From Phycisphaeraceae bacterium (lineage in GTDB: Bacteria > Planctomycetota > Phycisphaerae > Phycisphaerales > Phycisphaeraceae): 33,219 bases of DNA. A program made the translations under genes and the position numbers. The notes beneath the pieces were generated by a model. That model did not search any database and had not been told where the DNA came from. It worked only from the letters and a program-made list of their open reading frames with translations. Location: positions 1 to 33,219 of the forward strand of contig PBAS01000081.1 in assembly GCA_002716625.1 (NCBI GenBank), read 5' to 3'. Below are positions 8,301 to 16,719 of the stretch, one piece after another (positions within the stretch are counted from its first letter, which is position 1; each line of letters begins with the position of its first letter).

Positions 8301-9815
8301 GAGAACCTCGCCATCAACACGAACCAAACGGCGTGCGAAACGTTCAGCAGCGTCATAATCTTTGAGGTAGAAATACCCACCGATTAGCACACGAAGATGC
8401 GCCATGCCAAGCGGGTCGATCATTTGCACCTCCCGATCCAGCATGTGGCGTAGGCGGTCGCGCTTGCCCGTCTCCCGTAAGAACTGAACCATAAGTCGAA
8501 TCGCAGCCGTATCCGTCGGATTATCACGGTAATAATTTTCAAGATCCTCGAAAACTTCGCCCAGCAATCCTTCGGCCCCCATGAGCTCGATCCAGAGCTT
8601 CTCAGCAAAATGGTTATCAGGATTTCTCGCCCTGACACGCTGCAGAACCCCCATAGCTTGAGCCTGATTACCAGTCTCGATCAGGGTCAGTGCATGAAAA
8701 ACCATCACCTCATCTGTCGCCGGCCTCTCAGTAGTAAGTTCATTGAGAATGTTTTTGGCGTCTTCATACCGCTTGAGTCCGTATAGCGCCTGGGCTTTCA
8801 AATAACGTCCATTGACGTGCTTGTTATTATTTCGCAAGACATGCTCAACCATCTCAAGCGATTCAGGGTACCGGCCTTCGGCCATGCGCAAACGCGTGCT
8901 GGCCAGATACCAGTTATCCGATTTAGCTTCCTGTTGACTCACCGCCTCCAGCAGTTTCCACCCGGTCTCAATCCGCAGATGCGATGCTTGAACTGTTTCC
9001 GGCATGCTCAGCAAATCAATGGCCAAACGCTCACCGAGTAATGCAGGCAAGTCCTTCCGCTTGACTAACTGCTGACTTAGTGCCCAAATCTCAGACCATG
9101 CGTTACGACCGCGTAGCATCCAGGCATAGATCTGACATGCGTCATAGTGGTCTGGTTTAAGACTGATTGCATCACGCAGGAAATGCTCGGCACTGGACTT
9201 GAGTTGGCCAATCCGTTGATTTAGGTGACCAACCACAGACACGACTTGGGGATCCTGTTTATCTCCGGTCCGATCTCGGCGTATCGCGTCCTGTTTATAC
9301 GAAGCTACTTTTTTTTCTATTTGAGCAACTTCAAAGGAAACGAGACGAGCCTCGGTATAAAGAGCCTCAGCTTCATGGCCATTTTGTAATGACAGCCAAC
9401 CCGCTTGTCGACGTCCAACCTCCAGGGCATCGTTGAATTGCTCCTGCAGGTGCGGATTTGCCAAAAAATCTGTTTTCTGAAGCTGATCTTTTAGGCGAAA
9501 TAAAGCCCAGTTAACAAACAAACGCCGGGCCTCCAAATCATCCGGATAATACTCAAGCAAACGATCTAACGATGAACGGCTGTCCTCAAGTCGAGCCATT
9601 AGCAGTTGCGACTTGGCCTTGATAAACATTGCCTCACGATTCTGTGGCAAACTCTTTAGAAGGCTTTCAGATTCATGTAATGCCTTTTGTGGATTACCTC
9701 GCTCCAAAGCCATCTTGGCCACTTGCAGGCGTGTACCAGGTGTGTCACCGCACCCAATGGCACTCATACAAACCGCTGCAATAAACAATCGAATGATCCA
9801 TCTGCACCTGAACAT
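5352..9815 (-). CDS. Giant TPR-repeat protein, PrsT-like
   Basis: A 1487-residue tetratricopeptide-repeat protein. After an N-terminal hydrophobic segment ending in MSAIGCGD (a plausible lipobox, Cys22), nearly the whole chain is alanine- and leucine-rich helical repeats with TPR signatures (for example RGNPQKALHESESLLKSLP and LQPDNVDAMLLLAQAYASL-like units). It resembles PrsT, the large TPR protein of the PEP-CTERM/XrtA system, but is longer than the roughly 900 residues I recall for that family. The ATG at 9815 is preferred over 9836 because AGGAG sits nine bases before it. That ribosome site lies inside the last codons of the upstream protease gene, whose stop is only four bases away, so the two are probably translationally coupled. 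Likely role: a scaffold for surface assembly or polysaccharide export. Confidence 0.85.
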   Translation of the reverse strand: MFRCRWIIRLFIAAVCMSAIGCGDTPGTRLQVAKMALERGNPQKALHESESLLKSLPQNREAMFIKAKSQLLMARLEDSRSSLDRLLEYYPDDLEARRLFVNWALFRLKDQLQKTDFLANPHLQEQFNDALEVGRRQAGWLSLQNGHEAEALYTEARLVSFEVAQIEKKVASYKQDAIRRDRTGDKQDPQVVSVVGHLNQRIGQLKSSAEHFLRDAISLKPDHYDACQIYAWMLRGRNAWSEIWALSQQLVKRKDLPALLGERLAIDLLSMPETVQASHLRIETGWKLLEAVSQQEAKSDNWYLASTRLRMAEGRYPESLEMVEHVLRNNNKHVNGRYLKAQALYGLKRYEDAKNILNELTTERPATDEVMVFHALTLIETGNQAQAMGVLQRVRARNPDNHFAEKLWIELMGAEGLLGEVFEDLENYYRDNPTDTAAIRLMVQFLRETGKRDRLRHMLDREVQMIDPLGMAHLRVLIGGYFYLKDYDAAERFARRLVRVDGEVLASHLLLAEALLMLGQDKQVKSNLESLRKRFGQTASVDQMMGRLYLRRQSFDRAAELLERVVQMQPDNVDAMLLLAQAYASLSLTDDALEQVNLVLQERPNSLRGHALAARIFHFMRQEEKAKAHLAHIAEADLDVSKQPALLAQIKFSQGKNDEALEICNRAIGAGATDPTLRLIISNIHLYEKQYGEAEQQLWTLLENVPGNVYAHRLLTQFYISQRQFAAGINAYRRVQWHSGGEMLAHLSVAALQHAAGQADAALNTLSTIYEPLVKAGQRRALVVADAMSAVYQRSKDLTMAMDVYQRLVEADFYRGWAILRQVNLLMQFGERDRAVEFLDNLAATLNTAGINLQHRLLSQYGHLGHEMKALSVVGGWIAQYPGNVNYLKWKSELLLKMGHGSEAEKVLVQAIRLAPNSVTLHRYLAQAKVIQLDYPAAVKVMGQMGELDPGAKIASLVAQGELFLSIGLTNEAVRTFGELELAGKAQDPRILFAVGKAEDELGHPENAISRLSRIPAHAMQYAAAQVYIAKVDQRLGRIERARERLESLLDHPQSARNAALELLKLNLRDKQHEAMLAWVERALAVDWLPDHVKAQWLKVKITVNANRGQWEDVARTLAMLANLKSDSPEIALARIVVLHWLNRIEKAAQIYRATPALGQMPLGPLVAMLVDEQVEQTQSELALSRYLRALCVADIPAARDAVPALKPRKTLFKSDLLKILDQYNAKDVSTRKAAKSLARGLVALEVGLPQMVKEQAERVIGDMPAMLPAYGFLVQAQLDLLEPIDGTLGLVYRNVPNSTLGAYLAARASTKEKKWEDAIKGYAELLEREPGNVHAEYHLTHALHRSGDFDGAMASLKKIVIGNGPYRALAGNDLAYLLAEHQPDGLEEAYAVAKQALAIDSGNPAIFDTIGWIEHKRGRNEIARTLLTRGVMGLRDMGDVHYHLGVVYQALGNVQWGKYHLVQAANSNADEAVVKNAQRVLATLLK

Positions 9816-9819
9816 GTTG

Positions 9820-10740
9820 TTAATCTCCTGAGCCATTTATCTGACTGGGCGGGCTTGATGCACCACTGCTGTCGCTTGGCGGAAGAATAATATTGTTCCT
9901 GATCAAAAGACGGTAAACCCATTTTGCTTCAACCGCGTATGCGATCCCGCTGGGGTTAGTGACCATATGCTCCCGAGTCTTGGTCGCAAGCGTCTTGTTG
10001 ATGACGCCCAACACCCGACCACTTGACACATCGAATACCGGCGAACCACTGTGCCCGGGATAAATTGTCATATCTAATTGATAGAGAAAATAGGGCTTCT
10101 TTAGAGCCTTGGCCAACTTTGGAGAAAGCATGCTTCCCTTGGGAAGTGGCAAAACGGCTGGAACAGTTGCCGCAATCACACCTTTATGCGTTGCTGGAAT
10201 GACACCGAGCTTCATACCCATCGGATAACCCAAAATACCAACCGATTGGCCTTGTGCGGCCGTACCCTGCCACAACAAATCTAGCGAAGGCAATGGTGGA
10301 CCTTTGAATCGCAACAATGCCAGATCATGATCACGATCTTCATCGATCAACCTGGCTCGCCTTGCTTCACGATGCGGCTGACCTGGTGCAAAAACGCGTA
10401 AATGGTCTACCATCTTGGCCTGACGCAAAGCCTCTATCACATGTGCATTGGTTGCAATCGTATTGCCGTCCCCAACAACAAAACCCGTACCAAAGTACAT
10501 AATGCTAGGCTTGTTTCGCACATCATAAGCACCTATCGCCAACACGCTGGGGCGTATCACACTGACCACAGTTGCAAACCGATCAGGATGCATCGCCTGC
10601 ACTGATGGCGGTCTTGGCAATGGATGCGCCCAGGAAACAGCGCTTCCCAATATTGACACCGCCAAAAACACAAAAGCGATGCGACACAGGCGCATGCCAA
10701 TAAACACGGAAACAACCGGAATGACCAGACGTTTGTTCAT
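9820..10740 (-). CDS. Secreted trypsin-like serine protease in exosortase operon
   Basis: A chymotrypsin-fold (S1-like) peptidase exported from the cytoplasm. A signal segment (IAFVFLAVSILGSAVSWA) precedes the catalytic domain. Numbering from the ATG at 10740, the triad is His100 (ATNAHVI), Asp139 (DHDLALLR) and Ser231 (YPGHSGSPVF), all present. No PDZ domain follows, unlike DegP/DegQ. A TTG at 10755 and an ATG at 10695 are alternative starts; none has a clear ribosome site. The gene begins within about 30 bases of the exosortase stop and its end carries the ribosome site of the TPR gene, so it is firmly inside this operon. It might process surface proteins or mature exosortase substrates; that is inference. 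Confidence 0.88.
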   Translation of the reverse strand: MNKRLVIPVVSVFIGMRLCRIAFVFLAVSILGSAVSWAHPLPRPPSVQAMHPDRFATVVSVIRPSVLAIGAYDVRNKPSIMYFGTGFVVGDGNTIATNAHVIEALRQAKMVDHLRVFAPGQPHREARRARLIDEDRDHDLALLRFKGPPLPSLDLLWQGTAAQGQSVGILGYPMGMKLGVIPATHKGVIAATVPAVLPLPKGSMLSPKLAKALKKPYFLYQLDMTIYPGHSGSPVFDVSSGRVLGVINKTLATKTREHMVTNPSGIAYAVEAKWVYRLLIRNNIILPPSDSSGASSPPSQINGSGD

Positions 10741-10772
10741 ATGCCAAGCCGACAAACTTCTACAATTCCCAC

Positions 10773-12509
10773 TTAATTCAGATTCCTGCGAATGTCGCCC
10801 AGGAGTTCCCGAACAGCCGCAAGGGCCATTTCCCTTGCCTGATCCGTCTGACCACCGGTAATCGGCACGTCAAACCGGACCAACGCACCACCAGATCGAC
10901 CTCCCGCCAACCCATTCAAAAAGATAGTTAACTGTTGCCGGAAAAAGCTGGTCGTAAAGACATCGCCTGCTTTGTATACATACAAATGATACATTTCCCG
11001 ACCCTGCTTCTCGGTAATAATCTCACGCATCTCGACTGGCCAATCCGGCTCCACATCTACCACACAAATCCCTTGGTGCGTAATTTGATAACCACTACCC
11101 TCAAGACACACTTCAGGTTCGTGTGTTCCCTTTCGATTGTTTGCGCTAAATACAATCAACAGTTCCACGTGGGATCGATCTTGTGGGGCACGATAGATCC
11201 GGTACAGATAATCCCTGGTCTGCAGAACAACCAGCGCCAGTTCTGGTAGTTGATGATCCGTGCTACCAAACATTCTGCCGTCAAGCATCACCTGTTTAGG
11301 AACAGCCTGCACAGCAATAGCACTATGCAGATCAGCTGAAGAGGGTGATGCCAAATTAAACGACAGGGCAATACAGACCACCAACACCCCCAACACCACC
11401 GGATGCCTGAATCGGGGCAGCACATAGCCAAACTCCTTGACCCCATCAAGGTAACCAAGCAAGCGAGAATCGGTCCAATTGCACTTAAACAACTTGCCCA
11501 ATTGAATGATTGTCCACTCCAAGGAAAATAAAATCGCCAATGCAAAAACAAATACCAATATGCCCGACACATCATGAAATGCACCATCTGGCGCTGCTGC
11601 TTTAACACTGTAGTAGTGCGCCACCAAAGCCAGGCAGGTAATACGAATAATATTACTCAACACCGCCACCGGAACTGCCGCCAACAGTAGAAACAACCGC
11701 CAAGATCCTCTTGCACGGCACACCACGGCGAATAACGAACCGAAGTATGTAAGTGATATCAGGCTACGCAATCCGCTACATACGTTTTCAACCATAAGTT
11801 TTTTTATCTGGCCGCCCTGACCAGGAGGAAGATGGACAAAACTTCCCTCCATATAGACCGGAATACCAAACAGTTGCCTCGACACCCCCACCGCCGACTC
11901 ACCGGCAAGAAACTTGAGTTTAAAATTGAGTGCTGCGATGGCACCCATGGGCAAAGGAACCATAAAAAACAGGAACATGACGGGCAGCCAGTATGCGCGT
12001 GCAAGCGGCCAACCTCCCCACAACAACAACGCTCCCCCCAATACACCGATCAAAGAAAATCCGGACAGGAACATCACGCCAGCTCTTACGCTGACCAGAT
12101 GCATCAGGATCCCACAACCAAACCCCAGCCAGCCAAAACATGTCGAGCCATGTGTTCGGTTCGCCGGCAAACCAACACGTCGATAAATAAAGAATGAAAT
12201 CGCCAAGCTAACCAACGGCACAAGCGGACCATGAGTGTAATACGAATCCCCCTCGCTCAACCGTTCAGATAAACTCATGTTCTGTCGCGTCCATGCGGGG
12301 AACCATCGCAACCACATCTCAAAAAAAGTGTTCCACCACGCGGCACAGACAAGTGCAAGACTGACGAACAGGAACCATATAGCGCCACCTTGGCCGTAAT
12401 GACTCGCACCACGGGCTGGAACCTCTTGAAGCAAACGCACTGCATCCTCTGCCTTGCGTCGTGCATGGTCCTTGTCCTGCACCGCTTGATCATGGGATCG
12501 ATGGACCAT
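10773..12509 (-). CDS. Exosortase fused to EpsI-type domain
   Basis: The membrane transpeptidase-like enzyme believed to recognise and cleave PEP-CTERM signals. The N-terminal part has roughly nine or ten membrane segments and the three conserved exosortase residues: Cys244 (ENVCSGLRSL), Arg289 (NIIRIT) and His312 (FHDVSG). After the last membrane segment (about 369-386) the C-terminal 180 residues form an EpsI-like domain with the signature HEPEVCLEG at 463-471; in many bacteria EpsI is a separate protein. The ATG at 12509 begins one base after the FemAB stop and has GAGGGA upstream. The exact exosortase subtype cannot be fixed by eye; planctomycete fused types such as XrtU are the natural comparison. 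Confidence 0.93.
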   Translation of the reverse strand: MVHRSHDQAVQDKDHARRKAEDAVRLLQEVPARGASHYGQGGAIWFLFVSLALVCAAWWNTFFEMWLRWFPAWTRQNMSLSERLSEGDSYYTHGPLVPLVSLAISFFIYRRVGLPANRTHGSTCFGWLGFGCGILMHLVSVRAGVMFLSGFSLIGVLGGALLLWGGWPLARAYWLPVMFLFFMVPLPMGAIAALNFKLKFLAGESAVGVSRQLFGIPVYMEGSFVHLPPGQGGQIKKLMVENVCSGLRSLISLTYFGSLFAVVCRARGSWRLFLLLAAVPVAVLSNIIRITCLALVAHYYSVKAAAPDGAFHDVSGILVFVFALAILFSLEWTIIQLGKLFKCNWTDSRLLGYLDGVKEFGYVLPRFRHPVVLGVLVVCIALSFNLASPSSADLHSAIAVQAVPKQVMLDGRMFGSTDHQLPELALVVLQTRDYLYRIYRAPQDRSHVELLIVFSANNRKGTHEPEVCLEGSGYQITHQGICVVDVEPDWPVEMREIITEKQGREMYHLYVYKAGDVFTTSFFRQQLTIFLNGLAGGRSGGALVRFDVPITGGQTDQAREMALAAVRELLGDIRRNLN

Positions 12510-12510
12510 C

Positions 12511-13617
12511 TCAGGGAATCCCTCGAATAATCGGCGGCCCGATCAATCGTGTCATCCATACTGGCAGCCGCTGCCAGAAAGCAATACGCCTTTTAAATTT
12601 CGGGCTGTTGGGACGTGCAATATTAATGTCACCGCGCCGAACATAGTATTGCCACACCGTCGCCAATGGCTTGGCACCCCACTGTTCCTTAAATCGATAG
12701 GTACCCGAACCCTCACTGGATCGGCCAAAGTCAAACCTTCGACTGCCACGATCAATCGCCCGGCACAGAAGTTGATGGTACATCCACATGTTGGCGCATG
12801 TCGCCGCATAACTCCGCAAGCTACTGGCTGAAGGCACCTGTGTCGTACCTCCCATGGTGATTAATAACGCGCCAGCCACCGGCCTATCGCCATACCGCAC
12901 AACCGCTATCTCTGCCGCTTGCTTGAACTGCATCATCATCAATGAAAACAAGCGTCGAGGATAAACCGGGGTGCCAAGATCTCGCATGTTGATTGCAAAG
13001 ACATTATAAAACTCACCAATCAACTCCTGACCACCCCATATGATACTCAAATCATTTTTTTGTCCTTTACGGATCTGATTGCGAACCTTGGAGCCAATTA
13101 CAGACCATAAATCTTTCTTACCCGATGGAAGGTCCAGAATCATTAGAGACTTGTCATCTCGTTGGACAACCAATTGATCACTTGGCACTGGGTTGAGGTG
13201 ACGCAGTTCTAGATATTGGACATCAAGTCGGTCAGCCAGCTTTACTGCCGCATCAATCAATGCCATGCTCGTCTTGACATTATTGCTCACCACCCCACAG
13301 TGATTGAGATACGGCAAACTAACCAAGAAACGGCCGAATAGGCGACCTGAAACAAGTGCCAACGGAAGATAGCCGCATAGGTTTCCATCGCTGGATCGAT
13401 CCAATAGCAGATAGGGGCGCTGGCCTAGCCCAGCATTAAGCACAGTAAGCCAACGGGGGTCATGCTCAACCAGCAAATGCCCCAATGACGTCAAGTCATT
13501 GCGTAATCGCTGGCAACAAGCGGCGTCAGGTTTTTCAAAAACCTCAATCATCTCTTTGGGGTGATCGGCGGTACAAAATTCGCATCGCAAGGCGCCAAGA
13601 GGTAACCGAACCTGCAT
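12511..13617 (-). CDS. FemAB-like GNAT protein of the PEP-CTERM/exosortase system
   Basis: A 368-residue protein with the two-part acyltransferase layout of FemAB relatives. The middle has the typical SKVRNQIRKGQK segment. The C-terminal GNAT half has RYGDRPVAGALLITMGGTT, then LCRAIDRGSRRFDFGRSSEG and TYRFKEQWGAKP. The FDFGRSS...FKxQWG pattern is characteristic of the FemAB family tied to XrtA/PEP-CTERM loci. The role in those loci is not settled; aminoacyl or acyl transfer to a polysaccharide or wall precursor is the usual guess. The gene is immediately followed by the exosortase gene with one base between stop and start. Upstream lies a 176-bp gap, so a promoter for the exosortase operon may sit there. 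No clear ribosome site precedes the ATG at 13617. Confidence 0.88.
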   Translation of the reverse strand: MQVRLPLGALRCEFCTADHPKEMIEVFEKPDAACCQRLRNDLTSLGHLLVEHDPRWLTVLNAGLGQRPYLLLDRSSDGNLCGYLPLALVSGRLFGRFLVSLPYLNHCGVVSNNVKTSMALIDAAVKLADRLDVQYLELRHLNPVPSDQLVVQRDDKSLMILDLPSGKKDLWSVIGSKVRNQIRKGQKNDLSIIWGGQELIGEFYNVFAINMRDLGTPVYPRRLFSLMMMQFKQAAEIAVVRYGDRPVAGALLITMGGTTQVPSASSLRSYAATCANMWMYHQLLCRAIDRGSRRFDFGRSSEGSGTYRFKEQWGAKPLATVWQYYVRRGDINIARPNSPKFKRRIAFWQRLPVWMTRLIGPPIIRGIP

Positions 13618-13793
13618 CTGTTATCGACATCTACAACGTCCAACTACGCCGGAAACGGTGAATTAGCACACATGACTGGACATGGTCACTACCCCACCCC
13701 TCATAACGAATTGATTACGCCCTAACCCCCACATTACCGGCCGTAATTGGAGCCATATGAACCCAATTCACCCTACGTACCGGCGACCTCTAC
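13618..13793. other. 176-bp gap upstream of the FemAB-exosortase genes
   Basis: No gene seen. A short inverted repeat (ATTAC-CGGCC-GTAAT) lies at 13733-13747. I could not pick a convincing -35/-10 pair, although this gap is the natural place for a promoter driving the FemAB to TPR operon. Confidence 0.3.
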
Positions 13794-14378
13794 TTAGGTA
13801 AAAGCCCGAGCATCGCCAGTAATCCCCAAGGGCTTGGCTGGAATACCCCCAACACGGGCAGTAGCGGCAATAGGCTTGGTGACCACCGCACTGGCACCGA
13901 CAATCGCACCGGGTCCAACATCAGCCATCACCACCGCTCCAGCGCCAATCCACGCGCCATCACCAATGGTGATCATGTCAAACTGTGGCTCGTGCTCGCC
14001 TTTTCTGCCGCGGTGCTGGTTGCCACCGCTCAGCACCTGTACACCATCCGCCAACAAAACATTATCACCAATGTTTGCCCATCCGATCGTACAGAACCGG
14101 CCAATATAAACGCGATCTCCCAACTGAGCCTGCTGTTTACTAAATAAACTCATAAATCCAAATGAGACATCCCGACCAACAGATTTCAATAAGACCGAGT
14201 AACAGACCTTACGGGTATAGATCCCGAAGTTCCCAGGAATCAGCCCTAGCCATTCGCTGGTAGAAGTAAACGACTTGGATCGTCCCACCACCATACCGCC
14301 CATGTAGCAACCGCAAAGAAACGGCATGGCGACACACCAACCAACAAATAGGCCAAGGCATTTAAAACAACTGCGCAT
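13794..14378 (-). CDS. Hexapeptide-repeat (left-handed beta-helix) O-acetyltransferase
   Basis: A 194-residue acyltransferase of the LbetaH superfamily, similar in layout to colanic-acid-type O-acetyltransferases. The C-terminal two-thirds shows imperfect hexapeptide repeats (LGDRVYIGRFCTIGWANIGDNVLLADGV, broken by an extended loop with GNQHRGRKGEHEPQ, then ITIGDGAWIGAGAVVMADVGPGAIVGASAVV) and ends with the usual GGIPAKPLG. The N-terminus carries several cysteines and a hydrophobic stretch. The ATG at 14378 is chosen because AGAGG lies seven bases upstream; a TTG at 14396 would overlap the preceding glycosyltransferase stop. Tight linkage to that gene suggests both modify one surface polysaccharide. 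The acceptor sugar is unknown. Confidence 0.85.
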   Translation of the reverse strand: MRSCFKCLGLFVGWCVAMPFLCGCYMGGMVVGRSKSFTSTSEWLGLIPGNFGIYTRKVCYSVLLKSVGRDVSFGFMSLFSKQQAQLGDRVYIGRFCTIGWANIGDNVLLADGVQVLSGGNQHRGRKGEHEPQFDMITIGDGAWIGAGAVVMADVGPGAIVGASAVVTKPIAATARVGGIPAKPLGITGDARAFT

Positions 14379-14392
14379 GTCATGACCTCTTC

Positions 14393-15613
14393 TCAAGCAC
14401 TAGACGGACTATCCGCCGTATTCGGCTTCGGAATTCCCAGTACATTGTCATAGATATGACGAATCTGATCCATTCGTTGGCCAAAGCTGTAATGTGACTC
14501 GATAGCCTTTCGACCCGCCATTGCCAAGCGCCTGCGTAATGTTTTATCGGTTACCAAGCGTTGACACGCCTCAATCAGCGCATCTAATTCACCAGCCGTA
14601 CAAATTAATCCTGTCTGCTCATGTTGAATCAGGTCACCAACCCCACCAACCTGCGTGACCACAACGGGTACATGCATACTCATCGCCTCAAGCACAACGT
14701 TGGGCAACCCCTCGCGCAAGCTGGACAGAACAAATAAATCCAATGCGTGATAGAGCGATATAGTATCCTCCACAAACCCCAATAGACGAACGCGTCCCGC
14801 AAGATCATACCGCTCAACCATATCTTCCAAATCACCACGTTGATCACCTTCGCCAGCAATCCATAGTTCCAAATCAAGTCCCCGCTCAACCAATGCATGC
14901 ACTGCACGAATAAGCAAACAAAAACCCTTTTCGGTGCTTAGGCGACCGACGGCCCCCATGACCACCCGTCCAGGTGGCACTTGATATTGCAGTCTTAATC
15001 TTGCCTGGTCGGGCGGGTGATGACGCTTGAACCGACTTTCATCAATCGCATTGAACACTAGACTCAGACGTTCATCTGGCACACCTAATGTTCGAGCCCG
15101 ATCAATCAAATCCGGCGAAACGCATATTACACGGTGATAGTAGGGTAAACACCAGCGATCAATTGCATAATACAAAGGTGTTTTCGCAGTACGTTTGACC
15201 CAACCATGAACCGTGGTCACCAACTTCATATTCCAAAATGGCCGTACCGCCAAGCCAAGCAGGTTGGACTTGTAATCGTGACCATGCCAGATCCGCACTT
15301 TGTACCGCCGACACAGATCAAGCAGAACACGAAATACCGAGCAATCAAGGGGCCCAGCATCCGGAACTGCAATCAGTGGGCAACCAGCCTGCACAGCTTT
15401 GTTTTGAACCTCATGGAAACCGGGGTCATCAGGTGGGTGTAGATAGGCCGCCACCAACCAATATGGTGTACCACTCATGAACGGAGCCGATAACAAGATT
15501 GTCTTGTCGGGACCACCTCCAGTGCCGGTAATGACCCGAGTATGTAGCACGACATGTCGACCGCCGGGGGCAGCTGGAAACACGGAATCAAGCTCATGTG
15601 TCACGTTTGTCAT
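14393..15613 (-). CDS. GT4-family glycosyltransferase
   Basis: A two-Rossmann (GT-B) retaining glycosyltransferase, likely adding a sugar from a nucleotide-sugar donor in exopolysaccharide or lipid-linked glycan synthesis at the inner face of the membrane. The N-terminal domain has the Gly-rich loop TGTGGGPDK and a WHGHDYKSN segment. The C-terminal donor-binding domain has GRLSTEKG and the GT4 E-x7-E motif (Glu301 and Glu309 in REGLPNVVLEAM), followed by VTQVGGVGDLI. All expected landmarks are intact and the length of about 406 residues is normal. The start is uncertain: ATG 15613, TTG 15625 or GTG 15604, the last having AGGA at good spacing. It precedes the acetyltransferase gene and is probably the first gene of this surface-glycan group. 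Confidence 0.9.
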   Translation of the reverse strand: MTNVTHELDSVFPAAPGGRHVVLHTRVITGTGGGPDKTILLSAPFMSGTPYWLVAAYLHPPDDPGFHEVQNKAVQAGCPLIAVPDAGPLDCSVFRVLLDLCRRYKVRIWHGHDYKSNLLGLAVRPFWNMKLVTTVHGWVKRTAKTPLYYAIDRWCLPYYHRVICVSPDLIDRARTLGVPDERLSLVFNAIDESRFKRHHPPDQARLRLQYQVPPGRVVMGAVGRLSTEKGFCLLIRAVHALVERGLDLELWIAGEGDQRGDLEDMVERYDLAGRVRLLGFVEDTISLYHALDLFVLSSLREGLPNVVLEAMSMHVPVVVTQVGGVGDLIQHEQTGLICTAGELDALIEACQRLVTDKTLRRRLAMAGRKAIESHYSFGQRMDQIRHIYDNVLGIPKPNTADSPSSA

Positions 15614-15839
15614 CCTGCCCGACAAGCTTGTATCTAGTCAATAATTGCCATAACCGATTAGTTATTGTACACCCGAATCACCCTAAAACCGCCAAGGACG
15701 CCGGGTACCGGTTGCCACAGCAGCACGGACGCATAAGATGAATCGGACAGGTAGCCGTCCGAGTCAACCCCGGGCCGCCCTACTGGCAATACTCAAGGGT
15801 GTGGACAATACCTTCAGCGGCAGGAAGCGGATCGACGAC

Positions 15840-16400
15840 ATGGGCATTGAAACAGCGTTCCCACAAGAATCATTCGTCACCACCCAACTCAACAAGGTGG
15901 TCAACTGGGCCCGCAAATCTAGCCTGTGGCCCATGCCATTTGCAACTGCGTGTTGCGGAATTGAGCTTATGGCCACCGGTGCTAGCCGCTATGATTTGGC
16001 GCGATTTGGAGCTGAAGTAATGCGGTTCAGCCCACGCCAAAGTGACTTGCTGCTGGTTGCAGGACGCGTTGCGATTAAAATGATGCCGGTTCTGCAACGA
16101 ATCTACCAACAAATGCCCCAACCCAAATGGGTCATCTCGATGGGAGCCTGTGCGTCGACCGGCGGTGTATTCGATACTTATGCTGTTGTCCAGGGTATTG
16201 ACCAGTTTATTCCGGTTGATGTCTACGTCCCGGGCTGTCCCCCACGTCCGGAAACATTACTCGAAGGCATCATGGCCATCCAACAAATCGTGGACAATGA
16301 TGGACAACTGCCCTCCGACCACCCACGGCGGCCCCTGCAGATTGCCCTACAACCCACCCACAAAGTCAGTCCTCAACCCGTACCACTAACCATATCATAA
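15840..16400 (+). CDS. nuoB: NADH-quinone oxidoreductase subunit B (NuoB)
   Basis: The complex I subunit that holds the terminal N2 iron-sulfur cluster next to the quinone site on the cytoplasmic side of the membrane arm. From the ATG at 15840 the cluster ligands are Cys38-Cys39 (ATACCGIE), Cys104 (GACASTGG) and Cys133 ([10 protein letters not shown]), all conserved. The stretches [18 protein letters not shown] and EPKWVISMG-like [10 protein letters not shown] are typical. A longer frame from the ATG at 15738 adds 34 residues with no NuoB similarity, so 15840 is preferred, though the ribosome site there is weak. No other nuo gene is present in the window. A lone nuoB could complement a dispersed complex I gene set. 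Confidence 0.93.
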   Translation: MGIETAFPQESFVTTQLNKVVNWARKSSLWPMPFATACCGIELMATGASRYDLARFGAEVMRFSPRQSDLLLVAGRVAIKMMPVLQRIYQQMPQPKWVISMGACASTGGVFDTYAVVQGIDQFIPVDVYVPGCPPRPETLLEGIMAIQQIVDNDGQLPSDHPRRPLQIALQPTHKVSPQPVPLTIS

Positions 16401-16468
16401 TTTGATACCCCGACCATAGAAGACGCGACCAAAGGCAATACGCTTTAGCACAATACCACCTGATCCAA

Positions 16469-16554
16469 TGCGGCCGAGAGGACTCGAACCTCCACGGGAT
16501 ATTACTCCCACCAGCACCTCAAGCTGGCGCGTCTGCCAATTCCGCCACGGCCGC
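16469..16554 (-). tRNA. tRNA-Leu (anticodon GAG)
   Basis: On the minus strand the acceptor arms GCGGCCG and CGGCCGC pair perfectly, with discriminator A at 16469. The D arm contains the usual AATTGGCAGA. The anticodon stem CCAGC / GCTGG encloses TTGAGGT, giving anticodon GAG for Leu. A long variable arm (a class II tRNA, as leucine tRNAs are) precedes a T arm with GTTCGAGT. CCA is not encoded; TTGG follows. Confidence 0.95.
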
Positions 16555-16579
16555 TACATGGCTTACTCCTGCTACAGAA

Positions 16580-16607
16580 AGTATAAGCGTCCTGCGGTAC
16601 TTGTCGA
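16580..16607 (-). promoter_or_regulatory. Sigma-70-type promoter for tRNA-Leu
   Basis: On the minus strand TCGACA (5 of 6 to TTGACA) is followed by a 16-bp spacer and TATACT (5 of 6 to TATAAT). Transcription would start about 19 bases before the mature tRNA 5' end at 16554. Confidence 0.6.
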
Positions 16608-16719
16608 TTTTGGGCCATTTGTTGCTCATGATCTATTTTCCCATGGGGGCAAAAAATAAATTGTCAAAAAGCTAGAATATATCACACGGTAAACAACACG
16701 ATCTCGCGGAGTCTTCACC

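Noticed and set aside
16468-16659. Plus-strand ORF of 63 codons beginning MRPRGLEPPRD
   Set aside because: It is the antisense of tRNA-Leu; such ORFs are a common artefact of reading across tRNA genes.
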